From CBDCFV01 sp963664625 (GTDB taxonomy: Bacteria > Chloroflexota > Dehalococcoidia > Lucifugimonadales > UBA3495), in contig OY761541.1 of assembly GCA_963664625.1 (NCBI GenBank), forward strand, positions 558,001-622,000: a stretch of 64,000 bases of DNA. Direction: 5' to 3'. Shown here piece after piece: positions 39,548 to 47,985 of this stretch. Under the pieces are notes generated by a model. That model was not told the DNA's origin. It was given only the letters and a program-made list of their open reading frames with translations, and made no database searches. Position numbers and translations under genes: made by a program. How positions within the stretch are numbered: position 1 is the first letter of the stretch; each line of letters begins with the position of its first letter.

Positions 39548-39660
39548 AAAAAAAATCCCCTTGCCCGAAGATGGCAAGGGGTCGCGCACCGTGTATCCGT
39601 CCAGACCGCGCACGGTCAAGGAATGGGCGCTAACTTTGCCAGCCTCACTGGACTGCCTTA
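39548..39660 (-). promoter_or_regulatory. PyrR-dependent attenuator in the pyr leader
   Basis: On the minus strand the leader reads AGTCCAGTGAGGCTGGCAAAG (39635-39656 region), which fits the PyrR-binding consensus with its UCCxGxGAGGCU core. Downstream comes an intrinsic terminator: CCCCTTGCC / GGGCAAGGGG (39557-39581), then eight T's (39548-39555), about 40 bases before pyrR. UMP-bound PyrR would stabilise the binding hairpin and let the terminator form. Confidence 0.88.
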
Positions 39661-39746
39661 AAAGCCTCGCCATCCGCTTCCGGATGGCATCACGACCCAA
39701 TCAACTATATTGTGCAAAGTATGTTATCAGATGTTATCCCTTGGCC

Positions 39747-39768
39747 TCAAGCCTCCACCGGAGGCAAT
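39747..39768 (-). pseudogene. Displaced 3' end of the PaREP1-like gene
   Basis: Joining the bases left of the insertion element to the gene at 40985-41479, with one copy of the 10-base duplication removed, restores codons for ALPPVEA followed by TGA. The intact paralogue at 41560 ends ALPQVEV. These bases are therefore the cut-off gene end. Confidence 0.85.
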
Positions 39769-40987
39769 AAGGGTCTTTTAATTGTCTGGGGATAAGCCGA
39801 TGAGAGTCAGGGTCTCCCAAGGTTTCCAGCCGTAGTGGCGCAGGGCTGCCGTTATGTTCTTCACTCCGGTCAGCCGCAACAACCCCATCACCAGGTTTCG
39901 CAACGCCGCCAGCAGTTGCGGCGCCGATCCGGTGCGCACCTGGCTTTGGTCTTCGCCAAATACCACGTCCCTTACCCAGTGCACCTGGTTCTCAATCCCC
40001 CAATGTCCCCTCCATATCTCCAACAACCGGGCAGCATCCGCCCGTTCCGGGGGCAGGCTGGTGACGGCATAGGCAAGCTCCACTGACTCCTTGCCCTTTC
40101 GCCTCCTTGTCCGTTCCACACAGCAGACTTGCCCCAAGCCAGGCCAATCCAAGTACTCATTCAGGGCCGTTGAGGCCCACAACCGCCGCCGTTCCTGTCG
40201 GTCTCCGTGCCGGCCCTCCCGGACCGCCTCATTAAAACGCTCTCCCCACGGCGGCTGCTCAAACAGCAACCTCACTGCCTCTTTCACCCATGGCTGGTTG
40301 TCCTTCACCACCCAGAAATAGTCTCCGCCCATCTCCGCCACTCGCCGGCTCAACTCCCGTTGGGCGTATAGCGCGTCCCCCGTCACCACCCTGCCGCGCA
40401 GGTCCAACTCTGCCAGCAGGCTGAAGGCCACTCCCAGTTCACTCTCCTTGCGATGACCCCTTACCCCCCTTTTGTCCCACCACCAGGCCGCTTTCCCGAG
40501 CATATGCCGCCACCAGCCTTACCCCAGGCAATTCCTCCCCGTGAATCCCGCGCAGGGCCTTGCCGTCTATGGCGATGGTGCCCTCTCCCTCTCCCATGGA
40601 CTCTTGGGCCCAGCGGCCCAGAGCCGACTCAAAAGCCTCCACGTCCAACCGGCGGAAAAGGTGGTGCAGCGTTGCCACGCATGGGGTCTGCTCCCGGCTG
40701 AACCCCAGACTTTGAGCCATTCCGGGATGTTCCCGTCCCCACTGGGCAATGGCATACAGGCTCCTGGCCCCTCCCAGCATCGCGCACACCGACAGCGCCA
40801 GAATCGCTGGCAAGGGATGCCGAACCCCGCGGGGCTTCCTGGGGTCCTCTATCCCCTTCAGGGCTTCCAGCAATCCGGGACCCCATTCCCCAACTCTCTC
40901 CTCCCACAAAACCATCCTCCACTTTCTCGAACTCTCCCATTGTCATCCAGTACCCTACACTGTACTCCAGACAATTAAAAGACCCTA
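39769..40987 (-). mobile_element. ISAs1-family insertion sequence with 10-base target duplication
   Basis: The element is 1219 bases. The ends AGGGTCTTTTAATTGTCTGG (left) and its exact complement (right) form a 20-base perfect inverted repeat; the outermost base is A on one side and T on the other as read inward. It is flanked by direct repeats CGGAGGCAAT at 39759-39768 and 40988-40997. It carries one transposase gene, frameshifted. Size, ends and 10-base duplication agree with the ISAs1 family. Confidence 0.93.
39778..40915 (-). pseudogene. ISAs1-family transposase, frameshifted
   Basis: The N-terminal part (minus 40915 to 40439) has the family start GPGLLEALKGIEDPRKPRGV and AIDGKALRGIHGEELPGVRL. 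The C-terminal part (to 39778) holds VVTGDALYAQRELSRRVAEM, DYFWVVKDNQP and the end GHWGIENQVHWVRDVVFGED. The two halves are in different frames. They meet at a run of six G's after four A's (minus strand, + coordinates 40464-40473), where one base too many shifts the frame. A five-G run would restore one protein of about 375 residues. Either it is a recent inactivating insertion or the run serves frameshifting; the former is simpler. Confidence 0.85.
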
Positions 40988-41479
40988 CGGAGGCAATGCC
41001 GCGATGTCCAACGCCTGCTCCTCGGCTGCCAGGACTGGATCGCGGTTGGTCAGCCGCCTCATGCGCCGCTCCCATATTCTGCCCTCGGGCACGACCACAG
41101 GAGGCGGGATAGTGCGGATCCGCTCCAGTTCGTCCCGCAACTCCCGGCAGCGGTTAATCCGGTGCTGCAAAGTATCCGACTCCAGGCGGTTCTCATAAAA
41201 GTTGGTATGCAATTTTTCCGCAACGTCGAAATGGTCCAGAATGTACGCACTGTTAGTCTGCAACTGAAGCAAGGCAGCGAGGTCTTCCAGCAAAAGATGG
41301 TGATGATGATTCCATCCCCTTAAAGCAGCAATCGACTTCAGGGCGTGTGCGACGGCGCCCCAAGCCTTTTCGGATGCTTGGATCAGATCGTCTCCATTGT
41401 CTAACTCTTGCTGAGCCTTATGAATAAGGTATCTGCTCATTTCAAGGTAACGGCTTGACAGTTCTTCGGGTGTAGCCAA
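40985..41479 (-). CDS. PaREP1-like protein, last codons replaced by the insertion element
   Basis: About 164 residues from TTG minus 41479 (MATPEELSSRYLEM), the position matching the paralogue's ATG. The N-terminal helical pair KAQQELDNGDDLIQASEKAW and GAVAHALKSIAALRGWNHHH is typical of PaREP1/HEPN-like proteins. The C-terminus is RRLTNRDPVLAAEEQALDIA. The stop codon TAG is supplied by the insertion element; four residues were lost. It is a tandem duplicate of the gene at 41560. Its function is unknown; HEPN-like folds often occur in RNases or toxin systems, but no active-site R-x4-6-H is evident. Confidence 0.75.
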   Translation of the reverse strand: MATPEELSSRYLEMSRYLIHKAQQELDNGDDLIQASEKAWGAVAHALKSIAALRGWNHHHHLLLEDLAALLQLQTNSAYILDHFDVAEKLHTNFYENRLESDTLQHRINRCRELRDELERIRTIPPPVVVPEGRIWERRMRRLTNRDPVLAAEEQALDIAALPP

Positions 41480-41559
41480 TCTATACTCCCATAACGGGCA
41501 GCCGAATTGCCCCCAAACCAACTAACCTGAATGATGTTTCATGTACCATGACCGCAGCT

Positions 41560-42063
41560 TTAGACCTCCACCTGCGGCAAAGCCGCGATGTCCAACGCCT
41601 GCTCCTCGGCTGCCAGGACGGGGTCGCGGTTGGTCAGCCGCCTCATGCGGCGTTCCCATATCCGGCCCTCGGGCACGACCGCAGGGGATGGGATGGTGCG
41701 GATACGCTCCAGTTCGTCCCGCAACTCCCGGCAACGGTCAATGTGGTATTCCAGTACGTCCGCCTCCAGACGATTCTCGTAGAAGTTGGTATGCAAGACC
41801 TGCGCGGAAGCAAAACGCCCAAGTATTTCGGTGCTGCCGGTCTGCCATTGAAGTACGGTGGCCAGATCTTCCATCAAGAGATGGTGATGATGGTTCCATC
41901 CTCGCAAGGCTGCAATCGACTTGAGGACATGAGCGACAGCGCCCCAAGCTTTTTCGGACGCTTGCATCAGGTCGTCATCGCGGTCCAACTCCTGCTGGGC
42001 TTTTTGAATGAGGCTTTTGCTCATTTCAAGGTAACGGCTTGACAATTCTTCAGGTGTAGCCAT
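41560..42063 (-). CDS. PaREP1-like protein (intact paralogue)
   Basis: About 167 residues from ATG minus 42063. It shares MATPEELSSRYLEMS, QASEKAWGAVAHVLKSIAAL and HTNFYENRLEADVLEYHIDR with the neighbouring copy; the C-terminal third is nearly identical between the two. The family is a helical, HEPN-like group found in many archaea and environmental bacteria. The VWA gene lies just upstream on the same strand with 18 bases between, so it may be cotranscribed with it. Confidence 0.75.
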   Translation of the reverse strand: MATPEELSSRYLEMSKSLIQKAQQELDRDDDLMQASEKAWGAVAHVLKSIAALRGWNHHHHLLMEDLATVLQWQTGSTEILGRFASAQVLHTNFYENRLEADVLEYHIDRCRELRDELERIRTIPSPAVVPEGRIWERRMRRLTNRDPVLAAEEQALDIAALPQVEV

Positions 42064-42081
42064 TTGGTACATTGACCTCCG

Positions 42082-44109
42082 CTACGCGACCCGTTTCCGG
42101 CGGTTGTTCACGTAGTCCACCAGGACGTATTCGCCAAGGTTAGCCGAGCTGGAGTAGAAGGCCCTGCCGCGGTTGATGCGGGTCAAGCGGTCGACGAAGT
42201 TCACCAGTTGGTAGGAGTTCTCCAGCATAAAGGTGTTTATCCGGATATCCTCCTGGGTGCACCGCTTGACCTCTTTCAACGTTTCCTGCTCGGTGCGGTA
42301 GCTGGGCGGGTAGCTGAAGAACGACCGGTCGCCCTCCAAGTGGGCGGTGGGCTCACCGTCGGTAATCAAGAGCACCTGCCGGGTACTCCCTTTCTCCTTG
42401 CTCAACAGTTTCCGGGCCAGCAGCAATGCGTGGTGCAGGTTGGTGCCGGAGACCCAAGCATTCCAGCTTGACTTGGCCAGGTCCTCCTCGGCGATTTCCC
42501 GGGCGTAGTCGGAGAAGCCGATGACGAACACCTTGTCCCTGGGGTATTGAGTCCGGATAAGCGCCATCAACGCCAGAGTGACTTTCTTGGCCGATTGGAA
42601 GTTGTTGAACAGTCCCATCGACCGGCTTTGGTCCAACAACACCGCCGTTGCGGCGCGGGTAACGTGCTCGTTGCGGTAAATCTCGAAGTCCTTGATGTTC
42701 AAGCGGACCGGCAACTCCGATCCGCCCCGCAGGACGGCGTTCTTCAGCGTGGTCTGCAAGTCCACTTGGAAGGGGTCGCCAAACTCGTAGGGCTTGGTTT
42801 CACCCAGCACGTCGCCGTTGGAGCCACGAACGTCCATCTGGTGGTCGCCCACCCTGTCCTTCTTGAGGTGGGTGAAAACCTCTCGCAAGGCCTTCTGGCC
42901 GATGCGGCGGATTCCCCTGGCGGTCAGGTCCATCCTGTCGTCGTTGGTAACGTAACCCGCGTCCTGCAAAAGCTGGCGCAGCCGGTCGAGCTCCTCCCAA
43001 GCGCGCCGGGCCTCTTCTCCAAGCAACTCGGCTAATTGCTCCGGATCAATGTCGTCCAACTTCCCTGTCCGCATCGCTTCCTGGAGCGCCTGCTCAAGTT
43101 GGTCCAAGTCCTGCAATTGGCGCATCATTTCCATGGCCTGCTCCATGGTCATGCTATCGTCGCCTAAGAATGGGTACTGGCGGCGCAACTCGTCCATCGG
43201 CATAAGCTGCTCCATCAACGCGGCGAACTGGGCCATCTGTTGCCGCATCTGGGGGTCTAGGGCCGCTTCCAAAGCATCTTCCAATTCCCTACGCATCTCC
43301 GGAGACATGCTTTCCATCAACGACTGCATCTGGGCCAGTTGCTGTTGCAGCATCTCCATCAGCTCGTCGAAGCTCTGGGGCGGGTTGGGGCCGAATGCGC
43401 CGCCGAACTGCTCCATGAAGCCCTTAAAGTCCGGTTCCAGTCCTTCCAGCTTGTCCCGTATCATTTGGTTGAGCTGGCGCATCATCTCCTGCATGGCCGC
43501 CATCTGATCGGGAGTCATGCCCTGTATCTGGTCCCGCATTTGCTGGGACATGTTCTGGGCCATCTGGCTCTTCAGCATGTCCAACAGTTCCTGGAACTTC
43601 TGCTGGGCCTCCGGGTCCATGAAGTCGTACTCCATGAGTTCCTGGATCTGGCCGCCAACGCCCTCCGGGAGAGCGTCCAGCTTTTCGCGGTTGCGTTGGG
43701 CCCGTTGCTCCAACAAGTCATACAGGCTTTCCTGCTGGGCCTTCTCGGCATCGTCAGCCCCGTCGACCTGCTCCCGGGCCTCCTCCAGACGCCGTTGGAT
43801 GCCCTCACGCTCCGTCTTGATTATGTCTTCCAGCCGCTCCTTGAGGTCATCGACTACCGAGTCCATGTTGTATTGCTGTAGCTGCTGACGGCGTTGGTTC
43901 TTCAGTTGCTCCATCAAGTCCCGCAGGCCGGGCATCTGCTGTCCATCCCGGGTCTGCAATCCGCGGCGGAACATTTCCCGCAGCGCGCGCATAACGTCGC
44001 CCTGTTTCAGGATCTCCTCCGACAGCCGGTCCATTAGCTCGTCGGCGTCCAAGTCGAATATGCGCTGGGAGCCGTCCCATTGAGAATAGCGAAAAGTACG
44101 GTAGAGCAT
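42082..44109 (-). CDS. Large VWA-domain protein with helical Met/Gln-rich middle
   Basis: A 675-residue cytosolic protein. It begins MLYRTFRYSQWDGSQRIFDL and has a long helical region (residues ~90-420) very rich in Gln, Met and Glu, with coiled-coil character. The C-terminal ~200 residues form a von Willebrand A domain; the metal site is AVLLDQSRSMGLFNN (D-x-S-x-S) and LLITDGEPTAHLEG follows. Such VWA proteins commonly work with MoxR/Mg-chelatase-type AAA ATPases. No ATPase gene lies in this window, but the gene upstream position (44205-44310) holds only a remnant of another gene. Confidence 0.87.
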   Translation of the reverse strand: MLYRTFRYSQWDGSQRIFDLDADELMDRLSEEILKQGDVMRALREMFRRGLQTRDGQQMPGLRDLMEQLKNQRRQQLQQYNMDSVVDDLKERLEDIIKTEREGIQRRLEEAREQVDGADDAEKAQQESLYDLLEQRAQRNREKLDALPEGVGGQIQELMEYDFMDPEAQQKFQELLDMLKSQMAQNMSQQMRDQIQGMTPDQMAAMQEMMRQLNQMIRDKLEGLEPDFKGFMEQFGGAFGPNPPQSFDELMEMLQQQLAQMQSLMESMSPEMRRELEDALEAALDPQMRQQMAQFAALMEQLMPMDELRRQYPFLGDDSMTMEQAMEMMRQLQDLDQLEQALQEAMRTGKLDDIDPEQLAELLGEEARRAWEELDRLRQLLQDAGYVTNDDRMDLTARGIRRIGQKALREVFTHLKKDRVGDHQMDVRGSNGDVLGETKPYEFGDPFQVDLQTTLKNAVLRGGSELPVRLNIKDFEIYRNEHVTRAATAVLLDQSRSMGLFNNFQSAKKVTLALMALIRTQYPRDKVFVIGFSDYAREIAEEDLAKSSWNAWVSGTNLHHALLLARKLLSKEKGSTRQVLLITDGEPTAHLEGDRSFFSYPPSYRTEQETLKEVKRCTQEDIRINTFMLENSYQLVNFVDRLTRINRGRAFYSSSANLGEYVLVDYVNNRRKRVA

Positions 44110-44204
44110 TCTAACCTCGCCGGACCCGGATACGGCCGCTCATGGGCCGCTCGATGGTTGCCATAATACGCCCCGGAATCTTGAGACAGCAAGGGCGGCG
44201 CCCT

Positions 44205-44310
44205 TCATAACTCAATGGGCAACACGAATTGTTTGATGATCGTCTCCGCCGCTTCCTCCGGTTGGGTCAGGGAAGTGTCTATGGTCAAGCGGGTGTTGGG
44301 GATGGGCGGG
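44205..44310 (-). pseudogene. C-terminal remnant of an unidentified gene, possibly a P-loop kinase
   Basis: On the minus strand one frame reads PNTRLTIDTSLTQPEEAAET, then IIKQFVLPIEL and a TGA stop. The phrase '(R)LTIDTSLTQPEEAAETIIKQF' is the kind of ending seen in AAA/adenylylsulfate-kinase-like proteins, where a final helix follows a strand naming the product. No upstream part with a P-loop is found; the DNA beyond 44310 is non-coding. I read it as a deletion remnant. Confidence 0.45.
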
Positions 44311-44390
44311 TGTCAGCTTTCAGGAAGCGGCAGGGCCGTAGATGCATAACAGCAACATTCAGCGGGTCTATGCCGACTCTACCTGATGGC

Positions 44391-44909
44391 TCAGGTGAGT
44401 TTTGCTCCCAGAATCCTCTGCAAATGTCCCAAGGCCCACTGGTGCTGTTCGGGGTCGAAAGAGGCCACGCAGTCCGCCGGAATGTCCACTTGGTAGTCCC
44501 GGTTCCGGGCGTCCGACGTCGTGTGGAGTACGCAGACGTTGGTGGCGACGCCGCAGAGTATCAGCTTATCGGGCTGCAACCGCCCCAACCGCTGCTCCAG
44601 GTCGGTGTTGAAGAAGCCGCTGTAACGGTTCTTGGGTATCACGTTTCCCCCGGTTACGAAACCGGTAAGTTCCTCGATTACGTTGGGTTCCTCGGTCCCT
44701 TTCACGCAGTGCACCGGGAACATCTGGAACTCCAGGTCGTCGGGGTCGTGATGGTCGGATACGAACAGGATTTGAGACCCGGCGGCTTGCTCCCTTTCCA
44801 GTAGTTGCTTGACGTTGGGGATGATTTCCCTGGCCTCGTCGCCGCAATACAGGTTGTGGCCGGGCTCCATGAAGCCGCGGACCATGTCAATCACCAGGAC
44901 TACGTTAGG
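44391..44909 (-). CDS. Isochorismatase-fold cysteine hydrolase (nicotinamidase-like)
   Basis: From ATG minus 44909 the protein is 172 residues. The catalytic triad appears as Asp in VVLVIDMVRGFMEPGHNL, Lys in NVIPKNRYSGFFNTDLEQRL and Cys in LCGVATNVCVLHTTSDARNR. Metal-binding residues may be in LFVSDHHDPDDLEF. The family hydrolyses amides such as nicotinamide, or ring amides and carbamates. Upstream codons to 44969 overlap the end of the DUF5671 gene and are rejected. Confidence 0.9.
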   Translation of the reverse strand, partial: PNVVLVIDMVRGFMEPGHNLYCGDEAREIIPNVKQLLEREQAAGSQILFVSDHHDPDDLEFQMFPVHCVKGTEEPNVIEELTGFVTGGNVIPKNRYSGFFNTDLEQRLGRLQPDKLILCGVATNVCVLHTTSDARNRDYQVDIPADCVASFDPEQHQWALGHLQRILGAKLT

Positions 44910-44943
44910 CATTTCGGCCAGTCTCCTTTCTTTTTGTGCCAGT

Positions 44944-46083
44944 CTACCCTTCAGGATTAGAAGGTTCAACGGTAGGCGGAGGCGGTTGACCCGGACGGGG
45001 CCAGTCCCTCTCCAAGGGAACGGTCTCGAATTGGAAGCATGTATGACCTACGCCATGATGTCGAACATTCGGGGAACCGGACAGCCCCGGCTGCTCGTAT
45101 ACTTCCCTGGTATCGGTAGTGAAGACGGCGCAAAGCTCAAACTTAGAGTCGTCGATGATCCGGTACTCGTAGGGTATTTCCGTGTCCGGGTCTTCAAGTT
45201 CCCTTGACAGCAGCAGGTCCTCCAGCGAGCCAGGCAGACTTCCTTTCTGCTGCCAGTGATCGTTCACCTGATGAAAGATGCGCTGCAAGTGGGACGCCCG
45301 CAGGGCATCAAGCCGCTCCTGCCTTTGCTGGCCCGGGCTACCCGCCAAGTAAATCCCGTAACCCACCGTCAATACCGCCGCCAGTACGGAGCAGGCCAAC
45401 AGCGCCTTCGCTCCCAAGGGAACAAAGGGTTGAGGTCCAAGGTCATCCACATCCTCTTTACGTCTCAAGTCCCACAAGTAGTACCCAAACACCGCACCGG
45501 TAATCAACAACACCGTCAGGACCTTGAACACGAACGGCAGGGTTAAATCCCCGCGCAGGACGTTCGACAGCAGAACTATCAAGTCGCCTATGATCACGGC
45601 GCCAGCTATGGCAAGAGTCAGGTAGGTGAGCCACCGCCATATCCGCGACTGGCGGAACTCCGGATGGGCGACCGTATCCTTGGCCAGGCGCCACATCAAA
45701 AACAGGTACAACGGGAAAGTGATGATGACCGCGGCCATGGCCCATGTCATTTCGCTCGGAACGGTGTCTCCACCGTACTGGGAGGAACGGGTCAATGGGT
45801 CAGGGAAGGCGTGGTCGATATAGCCGAAGACCAGCGTGCCGATACTGAAAGCGGTAATGAACAGGGCGACGAAGGACACCAGGTACATGAAGGCTTCCCT
45901 GGCCTGCATGTACGGCTTGGGTCGGGGGACGGGCACGGGGAAGTCTATGTCGGCGAAGGCGGACAGAGCGTTGTTGACCTCGTCTTCCCGCCAACCGGCT
46001 CGCAACAAGACGTCCCGGGTGGCGTCGCGGCCCAAACCCCTAGTCAGCGACTCTTTGACGAAACCTTCCAACTCATCGCTCAT
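44944..46083 (-). CDS. DUF5671 membrane protein
   Basis: A 379-residue protein. The N-terminal ~45 residues (LEGFVKESLTRGLGRDATRD, then VLLRAGWREDEVNNAL) look like a small helical regulatory domain. DUF5671 follows from about residue 58 with six hydrophobic segments, including AFMYLVSFVALFITAFSIGT and AMAAVIITFPLYLFLMWRLA. The C-terminal ~110 residues are soluble and carry YGIYLAGSPGQQRQERLDAL then a type-IV-pilin-like 'D..R...L' segment. DUF5671 has no firm function. It precedes the isochorismatase-fold gene on the same strand. Confidence 0.87.
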   Translation of the reverse strand: MSDELEGFVKESLTRGLGRDATRDVLLRAGWREDEVNNALSAFADIDFPVPVPRPKPYMQAREAFMYLVSFVALFITAFSIGTLVFGYIDHAFPDPLTRSSQYGGDTVPSEMTWAMAAVIITFPLYLFLMWRLAKDTVAHPEFRQSRIWRWLTYLTLAIAGAVIIGDLIVLLSNVLRGDLTLPFVFKVLTVLLITGAVFGYYLWDLRRKEDVDDLGPQPFVPLGAKALLACSVLAAVLTVGYGIYLAGSPGQQRQERLDALRASHLQRIFHQVNDHWQQKGSLPGSLEDLLLSRELEDPDTEIPYEYRIIDDSKFELCAVFTTDTREVYEQPGLSGSPNVRHHGVGHTCFQFETVPLERDWPRPGQPPPPTVEPSNPEG

Positions 46084-46129
46084 GCAAACACCTCACCTAC
46101 CCCTCCAGCTTTCCTACTGATTGTTACGC

Positions 46130-47026
46130 TCAAAAAACGCGGGCTGGACTCACCTCCGCGTACTTGGCGTCCTGGGCCAGCATGTCGGACAGACCCACCA
46201 TCTCGAAGCTCTCGTTCAACGACGCCATCCTGTCCATGAAATCGACGGTGGTGCCCTGTTGCTTCAACCGTCCCATCAACTCTTCCACGGCTTTGCACAC
46301 CAGCATGAAGGCGCTGCCCGGGAAGATTACAAGCTTGAAGCCCAGGGTCTCCAACTCGCCAGCCGGTATCAGGGGTGACTTGCCGGTCTCTACAAAGTTG
46401 TACAGCAGCGGCACACCAAAATTGCTTGTGACACGGCGGGCCTCACCAGCCGAGCGTATAGCTTCGACGAACAGCACCTCCGCCCCGGCCTCCACGTAGG
46501 CCTCGCAACGCCGCATGGTGTCGTCCCAGTCGGTCACCGCCAGCGCGTCGGTGCGGACAATGATGACAAAGTCCTCGTCGCGCCGGGCGTCCACCGCCGC
46601 CCGAATTTTCTGGACCATCTCCGCGGTGGGTATGACCCTCTTGTCGTCAAGATGCCCGCACCGCTTGGGTGACTCCTGGTCTTCGATGTGGATGGCCGCG
46701 ACCCCCGCCTGCTCGTACTGGCGCACGGTGCGCTGCACGTTGAGAACGCCGCCGTAACCGGTGTCGGCGTCGGCGATGACTGGAACGTCCACGACGGAGA
46801 CGATGTTGGCCGCGTTGGCCACCATTTCGGTCATGGTTGCGAGGCCCAGGTCCGGGTATCCGAGACGCGCTACCGAGGTCCCGGCCCCGGTCATATAGAC
46901 CGCTGGAAATCCCGCTCCTTGGATAATCCTGGCGGTCAAACAGTCGTAGGCGCCGGGGGCTACTATGATGCCCGGTTCGGACAGCAATCGGCGCAAGGTC
47001 TTGCGTGGGGTCTGGGCGTCCGTCAT
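46130..47026 (-). CDS. Isocitrate lyase/PEP mutase superfamily enzyme
   Basis: About 298 residues from ATG minus 47026, with GGAGGCGGCT just before it. The TIM-barrel landmarks are PGAYDCLTARIIQGAGFPAV, YMTGAGTSV, VPVIADADTGYGG (metal-binding) and IHIEDQESPKRCGHLDDKRV. The K-R-C-G-H loop carries the catalytic Cys typical of C-C lyases (methylisocitrate or dimethylmalate lyase) rather than true PEP mutases. The frame extending upstream to 47137 includes the palindromic repeat (encoding CHSREGGNP) and is not natural. Confidence 0.92.
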   Translation of the reverse strand: MTDAQTPRKTLRRLLSEPGIIVAPGAYDCLTARIIQGAGFPAVYMTGAGTSVARLGYPDLGLATMTEMVANAANIVSVVDVPVIADADTGYGGVLNVQRTVRQYEQAGVAAIHIEDQESPKRCGHLDDKRVIPTAEMVQKIRAAVDARRDEDFVIIVRTDALAVTDWDDTMRRCEAYVEAGAEVLFVEAIRSAGEARRVTSNFGVPLLYNFVETGKSPLIPAGELETLGFKLVIFPGSAFMLVCKAVEELMGRLKQQGTTVDFMDRMASLNESFEMVGLSDMLAQDAKYAEVSPARVF

Positions 47027-47079
47027 AGCCGCCTCCATCAGTGGGTAGGTTAGGGGATAGATGTTATCCGACAAGGTGC

Positions 47080-47160
47080 TTGGGATAGGGTGTGGATTCC
47101 CGCCTTCGCGGGAATGACAAGTTGGGTAATACGCCAAGTCTCGAGATAGTCTCTAATAAT
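47080..47160. repeat. ATTCCCGC palindromic repeat
   Basis: The hairpin core is at 47096-47115. Nearby TCTCGAGATAGTCTC (47138-47153) resembles the terminal sequence of the MITE-like elements at 15176, 19222 and 27339. It lies between the lyase-family gene and fabG. Confidence 0.7.
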
Positions 47161-47229
47161 CCACTGCGAGCGGAACACCAAAGGGGCTTCAAGTAAGGCC
47201 CAGTTTATCTGATGCAAATACCTGGACGT

Positions 47230-47985
47230 TCAGGCTATGAGGCCGCCGTCGATGGTCAACACCTGTCCGGTGATGTAACCGGCTCCGGGGCTGGAAAGAA
47301 ACACCACCGCCTCAGCCACATCCTCAGCAGAGCCGAACCGGGCCATGGGGATGCGGCTCAGTATCCTATCGCGCGTCTCTTCAGGCAATTGCTCCACCAT
47401 GCCGGTGGTCACGTAGCCTGGAGCGAGCGCATTGACGGTAACGTTCCGGGAAGCGACCTCACGGGCCACTGCCTTCGTAAAGCCAATCAGCCCGGCCTTG
47501 GCGGCGGCATAGTTGGCTTGACCGGGGTTGCCGCTGATTCCCACCACCGAGGCTATATTGACGATGCGCCCGCTGCGCTGCTTGATCAGGTGAGGCATGA
47601 CGTGCCGGGTGCACAGAAACGCTCCTCTCAGATCAACGTCCAGCACCTGGTCCCAGTCGTCCTGGCTCATCCGCACCAACAAACGGTCCCGGTTGATGCC
47701 GGCATTGTTGACCAGTATATCGATTCTGCCCCAATGGTCGGCGATTTGCTTGATGATCGACTTGGCCGCCTCTTCCTGGGCAACATCCCCTTCCAGCAAC
47801 AAAGCTTCGCCGCCGTTTCCGGTAATGGACTCGACCACCGCAGTGGCGGCGGCCTCGCTGGACAAGTAATTGACTCCCACCTTGGCCCCGGCCTGGGCCA
47901 ATCGGACGGCTATGACCGCTCCGATACCGCGAGAGGCCCCAGTAACAAGCGCCACCGATCCCGTCAGATCGATCCCCTGCACCAT
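47230..47985 (-). CDS. fabG: 3-oxoacyl-[ACP] reductase
   Basis: A 251-residue FabG. Motifs are VALVTGASRGIGAVIAVRLA, NNAGINRDRLLVRM (the 'NRD.ll.rM' is a FabG hallmark), IVNIASVVGISGNPGQANYA with YAAAKAGLIGFTK, and VNALAPGYVTTGM. It reduces 3-oxoacyl-ACP with NADPH in fatty acid elongation. ATG 47985 directly follows the plsX stop, so the two form an operon. Confidence 0.93.
   Translation of the reverse strand: MVQGIDLTGSVALVTGASRGIGAVIAVRLAQAGAKVGVNYLSSEAAATAVVESITGNGGEALLLEGDVAQEEAAKSIIKQIADHWGRIDILVNNAGINRDRLLVRMSQDDWDQVLDVDLRGAFLCTRHVMPHLIKQRSGRIVNIASVVGISGNPGQANYAAAKAGLIGFTKAVAREVASRNVTVNALAPGYVTTGMVEQLPEETRDRILSRIPMARFGSAEDVAEAVVFLSSPGAGYITGQVLTIDGGLIA

Noticed and set aside
44229..44804. 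Plus-strand 191-codon frame
   Set aside because: It is antisense to the isochorismatase-fold gene, which has a complete catalytic triad.
47027..47137. N-terminal extension of the isocitrate-lyase-family enzyme
   Set aside because: It translates the palindromic repeat; ATG 47026 has a good ribosome site.
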